Of a DNA stretch of 64,000 bases, positions 54,870 to 63,220 are shown one piece after another. Position numbers and translations under genes: made by a program. Source of the stretch: CAYQTL01 sp964420405 (GTDB taxonomy: Bacteria > Acidobacteriota > Thermoanaerobaculia > Thermoanaerobaculales > Sulfomarinibacteraceae); assembly GCA_964420405.1 (NCBI GenBank), contig CAYQTL010000006.1, positions 77,504-141,503 on the forward strand, read 5' to 3'. How positions within the stretch are numbered: the stretch's first letter is position 1; each line of letters starts with the position of its first letter. A model generated the notes under the pieces. That model did no database searches and had not been told where the DNA came from. It worked only from the letters and a program-made list of their open reading frames with translations.

Positions 54870-55859
54870 GTGACGCAACTCGACCGTCGCTCGGTTCTGC
54901 GGCGTGCCACGTCGACCGCCGTCGCCGCGACCGCGACCGCTGCGACTGCCGCGCCGTCCCGCGTGCAGAAGGAGCCGTCGTCGGGCTCGGTCGGCGTGCT
55001 CGTCGACACCACCTTGTGCATCGGCTGCCGCACGTGCGAGGAGGCTTGCAACCGGCGCAACCACCTGCCCCGCACCGCGGAGCCCTTCTCGGACCGCGGC
55101 GTGCTGCACACCTTCCGACGACCGTCGAAGGACGCGTTCACCGTCGTGAACCGGTTCCCCGGGCCGCCGTCGCCGGACCAGCCGGACGTGCCGGCCACGT
55201 TCGCGAAGGTGCAGTGCATGCACTGCCTGGTCCCGTCGTGCGTGTCGGCCTGCATCGTGGGGGCGCTCACCAGGGCGCCGGACGGCGCGGTGGTGTACGA
55301 CCCTGCGATCTGCATCGGCTGCCGCTACTGCATGGTGGCGTGCCCGTTCGAGATCCCCGCGTACGAGTTCGACGCGGCTCTCGCGCCGAGAGTCCGCAAG
55401 TGCGAGCTCTGCTTCGGCACCTCGGCGGCGGGCGGTGCCGACCCCGCCTGCGCGGCGGCCTGTCCGACGGAGGCGCTGCTGTTCGGCACGAGGGCCGATC
55501 TGCTGGCCATCGCCCACCAGCGCATGGAGGAGAGGCCGGACCGTTACCTCCGGCACGTCTACGGGGAGCACGAGGTGGGGGGGACGAGCTGGCTCTACCT
55601 GACGGGCAGGCCGGTGGAGGAGATCGGTCTGCTGCCGCTGCCGGACGAGGCGCCGCCGCTGCGGACGGAGGCGATCCAGCACGGCATCTTCAGGTACGGC
55701 CTGCTGCCTCTCGCCTTCTACGGCACGCTGGCAGCGATCATGTGGTTCAACCACCGTCGGGAGGGCGTCGACGAGAACGTCGGGAACGTCGACTCGACGG
55801 ACACCGCCGGGCCGTCAGCCTCCACGAGGCCGGAGGAGGAAGCCCATGTCGCCGAGTGA
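54870..55859 (+). CDS. Tat-exported four-cluster ferredoxin (HybA/QrcC-like) with C-terminal membrane anchor
   Basis: 329 residues from GTG 54870 (GGGGGG ribosome binding site). The twin-arginine signal reads DRRSVLRRAT and is followed by an Ala-rich stretch. Four [4Fe-4S] motifs follow: CIGCRTCEEAC, CMHCLVPSCVSAC, CIGCRYCMVACP and CELCFG...CAAACP, the set of DmsB/HybA/PsrB electron-transfer subunits. A membrane helix near residue 285 (YGLLPLAFYGTLAAIMWF) anchors it, as in HybA. It would carry electrons on the periplasmic face to the NrfD-type subunit encoded by the next gene, which it overlaps by 14 bp. No molybdopterin or hydrogenase catalytic subunit is present beside it. Confidence 0.92.
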   Translation: MTQLDRRSVLRRATSTAVAATATAATAAPSRVQKEPSSGSVGVLVDTTLCIGCRTCEEACNRRNHLPRTAEPFSDRGVLHTFRRPSKDAFTVVNRFPGPPSPDQPDVPATFAKVQCMHCLVPSCVSACIVGALTRAPDGAVVYDPAICIGCRYCMVACPFEIPAYEFDAALAPRVRKCELCFGTSAAGGADPACAAACPTEALLFGTRADLLAIAHQRMEERPDRYLRHVYGEHEVGGTSWLYLTGRPVEEIGLLPLPDEAPPLRTEAIQHGIFRYGLLPLAFYGTLAAIMWFNHRREGVDENVGNVDSTDTAGPSASTRPEEEAHVAE

Positions 55860-58800
55860 ACGTCCCCACCGCGTGACCAAGCCGTTCTTCACCTTCGGCA
55901 CGTTGACCCTGCTGATCCTGATGGGCATCGGCTTCTCGTTCGGGATCACGCGGCTGTTCCTGGGCCTGGAGTCGGTCACGAACCTCGACAACCACAACCC
56001 CTGGGGGATCTGGATCGCCTTCGACGTCGCCTGCGGCGTGGCCCTCGCCGCCGGTGGCTTCCTCACCGCCGCCCTGGTCGAGATCTTCGGCCACCGGAGG
56101 TTCCGGCCCCTGCTGCGGCCCGCCCTGCTGACCGCCTTTCTGGGCTACCTGTGGGTCGCCATCGCACTCCTGTTCGACCTCGGGCGCTACTGGAACGCCT
56201 GGCGCCCGCTGATCCACTGGCAGGGCAACTCGGTCCTGTTCGAGGTCGGCATGTGCGTGACCTTCTACCTCATGGTGCTGACCGTGGAGATGAGCCCGGC
56301 CATCCTCGAGGGCCTGCGGGACCGGATGGGGGAGGAGGGGAGGGTCGCGGAGGTGCTCCGCCGTCTCGAGCGGCCGGTCCACATGGTCCACTCCTGGGTC
56401 CGGATCGTGCTGCCGATCTTCATCGTCGCCGGCGTCGTGCTGTCGTTCATGCACCAGTCCTCGCTGGGAACCCTGATGCTGATCGCACCGACGAAGACGA
56501 GCGCGCTGTGGGAGACCCCGATCCTGCCCGTGCTCTTCCTGCTGTCGGCGATCATGGTCGGCTTCCCGATGGTCATCCTGGAGTCGATCTACGCCAACAT
56601 CAGCTTCGGCCGCAAGGCCGAGATGGAGCTGTTGACGCCGCTGTCGCGGATCATCCCCTGGTTCCTCGGCGCCTACGGCATCGTCAAGCTCGGCGACCTT
56701 GTCGTCCGCAGCGGGTCGATCGACGTCCTCGCGAGCCCCGGTGCGACCGTGTCCCTCGTCGTGGAGGTCCTGATCGGGGTGGTGGCCCCGTTCGTCCTGC
56801 TGCTCGTGCCGGCGGTCCGCAGATCCATGGGCTGGCTGTTCTTCGCGGTCTCGCTCGTGATCTTCGGTGTGATCCTGAACCGGCTCAACGTGTTCCTCGT
56901 CGGCTACCGGGCCCCGTACACGACCACCACCTACTTCCCGTCGGTGGGCGAGATCGCCATGACGATCGCGATCGTGTCGAGCATCATGTTCTGCTACCGG
57001 CTGCTGGTGACCTACTTCCCGATCCTGCCCGGCTACGTCCCGCCGACCGGCGACCAGCTGAGGCACTGGCGGGAGGAGCGTTCCCGCGCGGTGTCGCCGG
57101 CCTGGACCTGGGCGATCCGCGGCTCGGCCGTGGCGGTTCTGGCCGGCTTCGTCGCCACCTACTTCCTGGTCCACCGCGCCGCGGTCCACGCCGCCGAGAG
57201 GACGGTGGAGGAGGTCCGCCGGGTGATCACCGCCGAGCCGGTCCACGTGGAGCCGCCCGCCGTCGCCTATCCCCAGCGGCCGAGGGGATATCGGAACTTC
57301 TACCTGCTGGACAGCGCCGTCCTGAACGAGCGGACCGACGGCTACGAGCCGGTGGCGTTCGCGCACCGAATCCACGACGAGCTGACGGGCGGCGACTGCG
57401 GCATCTGCCACCACCGGTACTCGTTCGACGCCGACGACCGGGTCGGGGAGGACATCGCCGAGCTCCACGGCATGATGGACATCGGTCTCGGTGGTCCGTG
57501 TGCGAGCTGCCACGAGGACATGTCCGACAACCCGCCGCAGTCGTGCGTCCGCTGCCATCGGCTTCCCAACGAGCGGGACGCGCCGTCCCGTCTCGGCCTG
57601 AAGGGCGCCTACCACCGCCAGTGCATGGGCTGCCACGAGCGCTCCATCCAGCCCGCGCCCGCGCCCACCGAGTGCGACTCGTGCCACCACCCGTGGACGC
57701 CGGACCACGGTCTGCTGGTGGACCTCACGGGCAGACCGTCACCACGGGAGGTCACCAGGGACTGTCTGGGCTGTCACGAACGCGTCGGCGTGGACCTGCT
57801 GCACACGGCACACTGGAGCTGGCAGGGACAGTCCCCGACCCTGCTCGGCTACGAGCACAGGGCGGACGTCAGCCGCCAGCTGATGATGAACAGCTCCTGC
57901 ATCGCCGGCGGAGCGGATCCGACGGCCTGCGCGACCTGCCACATCGGCGACGGCGACGTGGATGCGACGTTCGACTTCGCCGATCCCTCGAACATCGACT
58001 GCCTGGTCTGCCACGACACCACCGGGACCTACCGCAAGGACCGGGCGGGATCCGGGATGCCGCCGCCCGAGGTGGACCTGGCGGCGGTCGCCCGCTCGGT
58101 CGGCCGTCCGTCGCGCGCCACCTGCGGCAGCTGTCACTTCAACAGCGGCGGAGGCCCCAATGCGAAGCACGGCGATCTCGAGCCGGCGCTGGCCGACCCC
58201 TCAGGGGATCTCGACCAGCACATGGGCGTCCTCGGCATGCGGTGCCAGGACTGCCACACCACCACCCGCCACCGGATCGCGGGAATGTCGATGACCTCGC
58301 CCGCGGTGGAAGGCCGGGTGCACTGCGAGCAGTGCCACAGCTCGACGCCCCACGGCGTCGTCGGCATGCTCGGCCGGCACCTCGACGACCACATCTGCTC
58401 GGTGGCCTGCGAGACGTGCCACATTCCGGTCTTCGCACGGACCGCGCCGACCCTCCTGCACAGGGACTACTCCGTCGCCGGACAGGACCGCCCGGTGGAG
58501 CTCGGGCCGCACGGCTTGCCCACCTACGACCCCCGTTTCGGATCCCTCGTCTGGGGCGTCGACCAGGTTCCCGTCTACCTGTGGTGGGACGGCACCCGCC
58601 ACGCGACGCTCGTCGGCGACCGCATCCGTCCCGGTGGGGGCGTCGTCCTGAACGCGCCGTCGGGCGAGATGCGGAAGCCCGCCGCACGGATCTTCCCCTT
58701 CAAGGCGCACACCGCGGTGCAGCCGTACGACGTCGCGAGCAGGATCCTGGCCGTGCCCAGGTTCACGGCGGACGACTGGGTCGACTTCAGCTGGGACCGT

Positions 58801-59127
58801 GCGATCCGGGAGGGGATGCAGGCGCTGGGGCTGGAGTACTCGGGGAGGTTCGACTGGGTCGAGACGACGCTCTACACGGGGATCCACCACGGCGTCGGCC
58901 CGTCCGGCTCGGCTCTCGGCTGCTCCGACTGCCACGTCGCGGAGGCGGTCGACTGCGTCCGCTGCCACAGCGGCGCGGAGGGCATGGACCGGCCCGAGCA
59001 CACGCGCAGGGTGTACCCCGCGGCCGGAGGGCGGCTCGACTTCGAGGCCCTCGGCTACCCTGGCGACCCGGCGCTGACGGGAGGTCGGTTCTGCTTCCGC
59101 CTCGGCCGCGGCCGTCCCCCGCGGTAG
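55846..59127 (+). CDS. Fusion of an NrfD/HybB-type quinone module with a 14-haem cytochrome c
   Basis: 1093 residues. Residues 12-400 have about ten membrane helices and NrfD/HybB/DsrP-type phrases (NPWGIWIAFDVACGVALAAGG; GRYWNAWRPLIHW; LLVTYFPILPGY). An extra helix (about 420-447) leads into the periplasm. Then come 14 CXXCH motifs: five close together at about 517-620 (CGICH, CASCH, CVRCH, CMGCH, CDSCH, class III/c7-like) and nine at about 639-1040 (CLGCH, CATCH, CLVCH, CGSCH, CQDCH, CEQCH, CETCH, CSDCH, CVRCH) in an octaheme tetrathionate-reductase-like domain ending GYPGDPALTGGRF. Strong ribosome binding site GGAGGAGGAAG; ATG 55846 lies inside the ferredoxin gene. It probably oxidises or reduces quinone and wires it to a periplasmic haem chain. 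Confidence 0.88.
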   Translation: MSPSERPHRVTKPFFTFGTLTLLILMGIGFSFGITRLFLGLESVTNLDNHNPWGIWIAFDVACGVALAAGGFLTAALVEIFGHRRFRPLLRPALLTAFLGYLWVAIALLFDLGRYWNAWRPLIHWQGNSVLFEVGMCVTFYLMVLTVEMSPAILEGLRDRMGEEGRVAEVLRRLERPVHMVHSWVRIVLPIFIVAGVVLSFMHQSSLGTLMLIAPTKTSALWETPILPVLFLLSAIMVGFPMVILESIYANISFGRKAEMELLTPLSRIIPWFLGAYGIVKLGDLVVRSGSIDVLASPGATVSLVVEVLIGVVAPFVLLLVPAVRRSMGWLFFAVSLVIFGVILNRLNVFLVGYRAPYTTTTYFPSVGEIAMTIAIVSSIMFCYRLLVTYFPILPGYVPPTGDQLRHWREERSRAVSPAWTWAIRGSAVAVLAGFVATYFLVHRAAVHAAERTVEEVRRVITAEPVHVEPPAVAYPQRPRGYRNFYLLDSAVLNERTDGYEPVAFAHRIHDELTGGDCGICHHRYSFDADDRVGEDIAELHGMMDIGLGGPCASCHEDMSDNPPQSCVRCHRLPNERDAPSRLGLKGAYHRQCMGCHERSIQPAPAPTECDSCHHPWTPDHGLLVDLTGRPSPREVTRDCLGCHERVGVDLLHTAHWSWQGQSPTLLGYEHRADVSRQLMMNSSCIAGGADPTACATCHIGDGDVDATFDFADPSNIDCLVCHDTTGTYRKDRAGSGMPPPEVDLAAVARSVGRPSRATCGSCHFNSGGGPNAKHGDLEPALADPSGDLDQHMGVLGMRCQDCHTTTRHRIAGMSMTSPAVEGRVHCEQCHSSTPHGVVGMLGRHLDDHICSVACETCHIPVFARTAPTLLHRDYSVAGQDRPVELGPHGLPTYDPRFGSLVWGVDQVPVYLWWDGTRHATLVGDRIRPGGGVVLNAPSGEMRKPAARIFPFKAHTAVQPYDVASRILAVPRFTADDWVDFSWDRAIREGMQALGLEYSGRFDWVETTLYTGIHHGVGPSGSALGCSDCHVAEAVDCVRCHSGAEGMDRPEHTRRVYPAAGGRLDFEALGYPGDPALTGGRFCFRLGRGRPPR

Positions 59128-59245
59128 CGGGAGGCAGCGCCTGGTCCGGCGATCCCCTTCCCGCACATGGCAGGCCGCCACGGGGCCCGTCCCTCCGGCA
59201 GCACATCCCGCAGGCCGCGAATGCCGTTCTCGGGCCGGGAGCTGG

Positions 59246-59251
59246 TAGAAC
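59246..59251 (+). promoter_or_regulatory. Candidate -10 element (TAGAAC), leaderless
   Basis: TAGAAC ends 7 nt before GTG 59259 and no Shine-Dalgarno sequence is present. The spacing is like that at 28629 and 30647. Confidence 0.35.
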
Positions 59252-59258
59252 TGTCGTG

Positions 59259-59933
59259 GTGACCGCACCCCTGCTCCAGTGCACCGGCCTGACGTGCAGT
59301 GTCCGCGGGCGCGCGCTGTTCGTGGACGCGGCGATCCGGCTGTCCGCCGGCACCCTGACCGTCCTCCGGGGCGCATCGGGGACCGGCAAGAGCACCCTGC
59401 TGCGGCAGCTGGTGGGCCTCGAGCCGGCGCCGCAGGCCCGTCGCTGGCTCGGGACACGCGAGTTCACCCGCAGGGAGCTCGCGGCGTGGCGCTCGCAGGT
59501 CACCTTCTCGGCCCAGGACGCCCCCGTCGTCGACGGCACGGTCGAGGAGAACCTGGCGTTTCCGTACCGCTACCGCGCCGCGGGCCCACGCCGGCTCTCG
59601 ACCGCCCGGGCGCGGGGCCTGCTGGATGCGTGCGGTCTCGGGTCGATCGCCTTCGACCAGCCCGCCGCGGTGCTCTCGGGAGGCGAGCGGCACCGGCTCG
59701 CCCTGGTTCGAGCGTTGCTGTGGGATCCGCAGGTGCTGGTGGCCGACGAGCCGCTGGCGGGTCTCGACGGCGCTGCGACCGAGCGGTGCTGGGACCTGGT
59801 GGCCGAGTTCGCCCGCCGTCCCGGCCGGGCGGTGCTCTGCACCCTGCACGACGACGCCCTGGCGGCGCGGGCTGACGGCGTCATCGGGCTCGTCGACGGC
59901 AGGCTGGCGGACGCCAGCGGGGACCCGCCGTGA
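59259..59933 (+). CDS. fetA: ABC transporter ATP-binding protein, FetA/YbbL-like
   Basis: 224 residues from GTG 59259. Walker A GASGTGKST, Q-loop QVTFSAQDAPVV, signature LSGGERHRLAL and Walker B VLVADEP are intact. Short length, GTREFTRRELAAWRSQV and the TVEENLAFPYRYR segment match the FetA (YbbL) subunit of the FetAB putative iron exporter, which pairs with the permease encoded immediately downstream. The stop overlaps the permease GTG (GTGA). No iron-responsive element is visible. Confidence 0.85.
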   Translation: MTAPLLQCTGLTCSVRGRALFVDAAIRLSAGTLTVLRGASGTGKSTLLRQLVGLEPAPQARRWLGTREFTRRELAAWRSQVTFSAQDAPVVDGTVEENLAFPYRYRAAGPRRLSTARARGLLDACGLGSIAFDQPAAVLSGGERHRLALVRALLWDPQVLVADEPLAGLDGAATERCWDLVAEFARRPGRAVLCTLHDDALAARADGVIGLVDGRLADASGDPP

Positions 59934-60709
59934 ACCCGATGCACACCATCGGACCGTGGGATCTCCTGCTCGCGAGCACCCTCGTGCTGGTGGCCGTCGC
60001 GACCTCGCTGGCACTCCAGCTCGGAGTCGCGCGGCGGCTGCTGATCGGAGCCGTCCGGACGGTGGTCCAGCTGGTGCTCATCGGGCTGGTGCTGGAGGAG
60101 ATCTTCGCTCTCGAGCGGGCGTGGGTGGTCGTGGCGCTCCTCGTGGCCATGCTGCTGTTCGCGGGTCGCGAGGTCGTCGCCCGCACCGACCGCCGGTACC
60201 GCGGGGTGTGGCTCGACGCCGTTCTCACGATGGCGGTCGTCGGCGCCGGGATCGGATCTGTCGTGACGCAGGTCGTGGTCGGCGCCGATCCGTGGTACGA
60301 GCCGCGGTACACGATCCCGCTGGTGGGGATGATCCTCGGCAACACCCTCAACGGCGTGTCGCTGTGCCTGGAGCGTGTGCTCGACCATCTCTCGAGCCGC
60401 AGGGCGGAGGTCGAGCTGCGGCTCGCCTACGGCGCCGCCCGCCGGGAGGCCCTGCGGACCCCGATCGCCGCGGCGGTCCGCGCCGGCCTCGTGCCGATCG
60501 TCAACAGCATGGCGGCGGTCGGGGTGGTGTTCATTCCCGGCATGATGAGCGGGCAGATCCTGGCCGGGGCGGATCCGCTGCAGGCGGTGGCCTACCAGAT
60601 CACGGTGATGTTCATGCTCGCGGCCTCGAACGCCCTCGGCGCGGCCCTGATCGCCCATCTCGCCGCGTACCGCATGCTCTCCGAGGAGGGGCACCTGCGG
60701 CGGACGTGA
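59930..60709 (+). CDS. fetB: Iron export permease, FetB/YbbM family
   Basis: 259 residues, seven membrane helices. UPF0014/FetB hallmarks: VRTVVQLVLIGLVLEEIF near the N-terminus, RYTIPLVGMILGNTLNGVSLCLERV and the C-terminal VFIPGMMSGQILAGADPLQAVAYQI. In E. coli FetAB lowers cellular iron and protects against peroxide. The GTG start (59930) overlaps the fetA stop, so the genes are translationally coupled. It converges with sppA. Confidence 0.9.
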   Translation: MNPMHTIGPWDLLLASTLVLVAVATSLALQLGVARRLLIGAVRTVVQLVLIGLVLEEIFALERAWVVVALLVAMLLFAGREVVARTDRRYRGVWLDAVLTMAVVGAGIGSVVTQVVVGADPWYEPRYTIPLVGMILGNTLNGVSLCLERVLDHLSSRRAEVELRLAYGAARREALRTPIAAAVRAGLVPIVNSMAAVGVVFIPGMMSGQILAGADPLQAVAYQITVMFMLAASNALGAALIAHLAAYRMLSEEGHLRRT

Positions 60710-60854
60710 TCGACGCGTCCCGCGCCCGGAGACGCTGGACGGGTGCGTGACATCGGTCGCTTCCGCGTGCAGGCAGTCCCTCGTCGCGAGAAGAGCCGCG
60801 AACGTGCTGCGGGGACGTCCACGAACCGCCGTAGCGGTCGGGCGCGCCCACGTC

Positions 60855-60877
60855 GCCCCGCGGCCATGCGGCGGGGC
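60855..60877. terminator. Candidate hairpin between convergent fetB and sppA
   Basis: A 7-bp stem (GCCCCGC / GCGGGGC) with a 9-nt loop. A second hairpin (CCGGAG / CTCCGG, 60904-60921) lies closer to sppA. Neither has a T-tract. Confidence 0.4.
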
Positions 60878-60955
60878 TCCGGCATCGATGGCGCCGCTCC
60901 GATCCGGAGGATCCTCTCCGGGTCCCGGGGGGCGGCCGCGGTGCCCTGTCCGGCC

Positions 60956-62806
60956 CTACTCGACCTCGATGAGGCAGAGTGCGTAGACGCCCTTGGGGTC
61001 GTTGAGCTCCGTGAGCTGCTCGAGCTGTTTCTCCAGCCGCCGGAGCAGGCGGAGGTGGGGACCGGGTTCGACGGCGCGGGTGCCTGTGGCGCCGAGCACC
61101 TCGGCGGAGGTCTCGAACAGCCCGGCCACCAGCCGTTCCCCGAGGTCGAGCTCCCTCTTCACCCAGTGGACGGAGTAGTCCTCCCCCAGGTCGGCGAGGC
61201 GGGCGGCCGCGGCCACCGCCTGGTCGAAGCCGCCCAGCTGGTCGACCAGGCCGAGGCGGTGGGCGTCCTCGCCGCTCCACACCCGGCCCTGGGCGATCCC
61301 GTCGACGGCCTCCGGTGTGGACCCGCGGGCCGCGGCCACCAGGCCGATGAAGTCCCGGTAGCCCTGCTCGATGACCAGCTGCATCGACTCCTTGACCTCG
61401 GCGGGCAACGCGCGGTCGAGGCGCATCGCGCCGGCGGCCCAGGTGGTGCCCACACCGTCGACGCGGATCCCGAGGTGTCTCTCAAGCGGCCGCTGGAAGG
61501 TGGGCAGCATGCCGAAGATGCCGATGGAGCCGGTGATGGTGGTCGGGTAGGCCCAGATCTCGTCCGCCGGGGTGGCGATCCAGTAGCCGCCGGAGGCGGC
61601 CACCGAGCCCATGGAGACCACCAGCGGCTTGCCGGCCTCGCGCAACAGCTCGAGCTCGCGGCGGATGACCTCCGACGCGAACGCGCTGCCGCCGCCCGAG
61701 TCCACCCGCAGCACCAGCGCCTTGACGTCGTCGTCGTGCCGCGCCCGGCGGATCAGGGCGGCGGTGGAGTCGCCGCCGATCTTGCCCGGCGGCTGGGTGC
61801 CGTCGAGGATGGAGCCGCGGGCGACGATGACGCCGACACCGGCCCCGTCCGGATCCGCACCGGGGCGGTCGCCGCCGAGGGCCCTGAGGTAGTCCCCGTG
61901 GGACACCTGGAAGAAGCTGTGGCTTTCCTCGTCCTCGCCGACCAGCTCCACGAGCCGGTCGCGCACCGCGTCCCGGGTCCCGGCCACGTCGACGAGGCCG
62001 GCGGCGACGGCGGTCTCGGCCAGGTCCCCGCCGGCCTCGGCGAGGTGCACGGGAAAGCGGGCGACGTAGTCCTCGAGGACCTCGACCGGGACCCCCCGGG
62101 CGGTGGCGACGTCGGCGAGCCACGCCCTCCAGAGGTCGCCGAGCCACTCCAGGTTGGCGGTGCGGGCCGCCTCGGACATGTCTCTGCGCAGGTAGGGCTC
62201 CACCGCCGACTTGAAGGTGCCGACCCGGAACACGTTCCAGTCGATCTCGAGACGGTCGATGAGGTCCCGGTAGTAGGTGCGGTAGCGACCGTAGCCCTCC
62301 AGGAGGACCGCGCCCTCGCGGTGGAGGTAGATCTCGTCGGCCAGCGACGCCAGGTAGTACTGGTTCTGGCCGTACATGTCGGCCGTGGCGATGACCTTCT
62401 TGCCGCTCGTCTTGAAGTCGCGGATCGCCGTCCCGAGGTCCTGGAGCTTGGTCAGGCCGGCGCCACCCATCCGGCCGAGATCGAGAAGCAGGACCTCGAT
62501 CCGGTCGTCGGTCGCGGCCGCCTCGATCGCGTCGAGGAGGTCCCGCAGGAGGGTCTGGGGCTCGGCCGTTCCGGTGAGCTCGTCTCTCGCCCGCTCGACG
62601 GGATCGCCGCCGAGCTGCTCGACGATGGTCCCCTCGGGAGCGAGGACCAGAGCCGCGGAGTCGGGCACGTCCGGTCCGCCGCTTCGCAGCAGCAGGATCA
62701 CCGCGGCGGCGACGACCGCGAGAAACAGCAGGTTGACGACGGCCCGGCGGGTGACGTCCACCCCCCGCCACAGCCTGCCGACGAGGCCTCTCTTCCGATC
62801 GGACAT
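60956..62806 (-). CDS. sppA: Signal peptide peptidase SppA, 67-kDa type
   Basis: 616 residues with an N-terminal membrane helix (AVVNLLFLAVVAAAVILLL). The duplicated ClpP-like fold has the catalytic Lys199 in GTFKSAVEPYLRRDMS and Ser405 in MGSVAASGGYW, the Ser-Lys dyad of E. coli SppA (Lys209, Ser409). Other hallmarks are LRVDSGGGSAFASEVIRREL and the segment TTITGSIGIFG. It cleaves leftover signal peptides in the plane of the inner membrane, active site outside the cytoplasm. GGGGAGGG precedes ATG 62806; the longer open frame upstream is not protein-like. Confidence 0.94.
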   Translation of the reverse strand: MSDRKRGLVGRLWRGVDVTRRAVVNLLFLAVVAAAVILLLRSGGPDVPDSAALVLAPEGTIVEQLGGDPVERARDELTGTAEPQTLLRDLLDAIEAAATDDRIEVLLLDLGRMGGAGLTKLQDLGTAIRDFKTSGKKVIATADMYGQNQYYLASLADEIYLHREGAVLLEGYGRYRTYYRDLIDRLEIDWNVFRVGTFKSAVEPYLRRDMSEAARTANLEWLGDLWRAWLADVATARGVPVEVLEDYVARFPVHLAEAGGDLAETAVAAGLVDVAGTRDAVRDRLVELVGEDEESHSFFQVSHGDYLRALGGDRPGADPDGAGVGVIVARGSILDGTQPPGKIGGDSTAALIRRARHDDDVKALVLRVDSGGGSAFASEVIRRELELLREAGKPLVVSMGSVAASGGYWIATPADEIWAYPTTITGSIGIFGMLPTFQRPLERHLGIRVDGVGTTWAAGAMRLDRALPAEVKESMQLVIEQGYRDFIGLVAAARGSTPEAVDGIAQGRVWSGEDAHRLGLVDQLGGFDQAVAAAARLADLGEDYSVHWVKRELDLGERLVAGLFETSAEVLGATGTRAVEPGPHLRLLRRLEKQLEQLTELNDPKGVYALCLIEVE

Positions 62807-63220
62807 GACACCCTCCCCGCTTCCGGATGGTCCGCGGTCCCCCGTCGGGGAGACCAGCCGCGCAGCTCGCGGCCCGCGAGATGAAGGTACACCAGGACCG
62901 TCGCTTCCGCAGTACCACGGAGACATCGACCGGGGCGGCGCCGCGGTCGGGTGGGCGATGCCTCCAGCTCCCGGGAACCCCGTCTCGTCGGCGGGAATCC
63001 ACGGAAACCACTCTGACATCGGGGCTTCGCGCGGTGCAGGGTCGGCATCGCAAGGGCCGTGCTCTGTCTTCCGGGACAGGCGCCGACGGCTGAGACCTCC
63101 GGCGAATGCAGTCGAAGTCGTTCATAACAAGAAGGTTGTGAAAGGCGTGAGGCGGCGCGGCGGCTGAGGGGCGGTTGGCACGGGCCTTGCCCAGGTGTGG
63201 GCGTCCCAAGGAGGTCCACC
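62807..63220. other. Intergenic region between divergent sppA and a small secreted-protein gene
   Basis: 414 bp without a gene. It contains a 22-bp inverted repeat at 63121-63142 within a less GC-rich patch, about 80 bp before the rightward gene. No promoter for sppA could be named. Confidence 0.45.
63121..63142. promoter_or_regulatory. 22-bp imperfect inverted repeat, operator-like
   Basis: TTCATAAC-AAGAAG-GTTGTGAA: arms of 8 bp match at 7 of 8 positions around a 6-bp spacer, in an AT-rich patch 78 bp upstream of ATG 63221. The geometry fits a dimeric repressor site. Confidence 0.4.
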
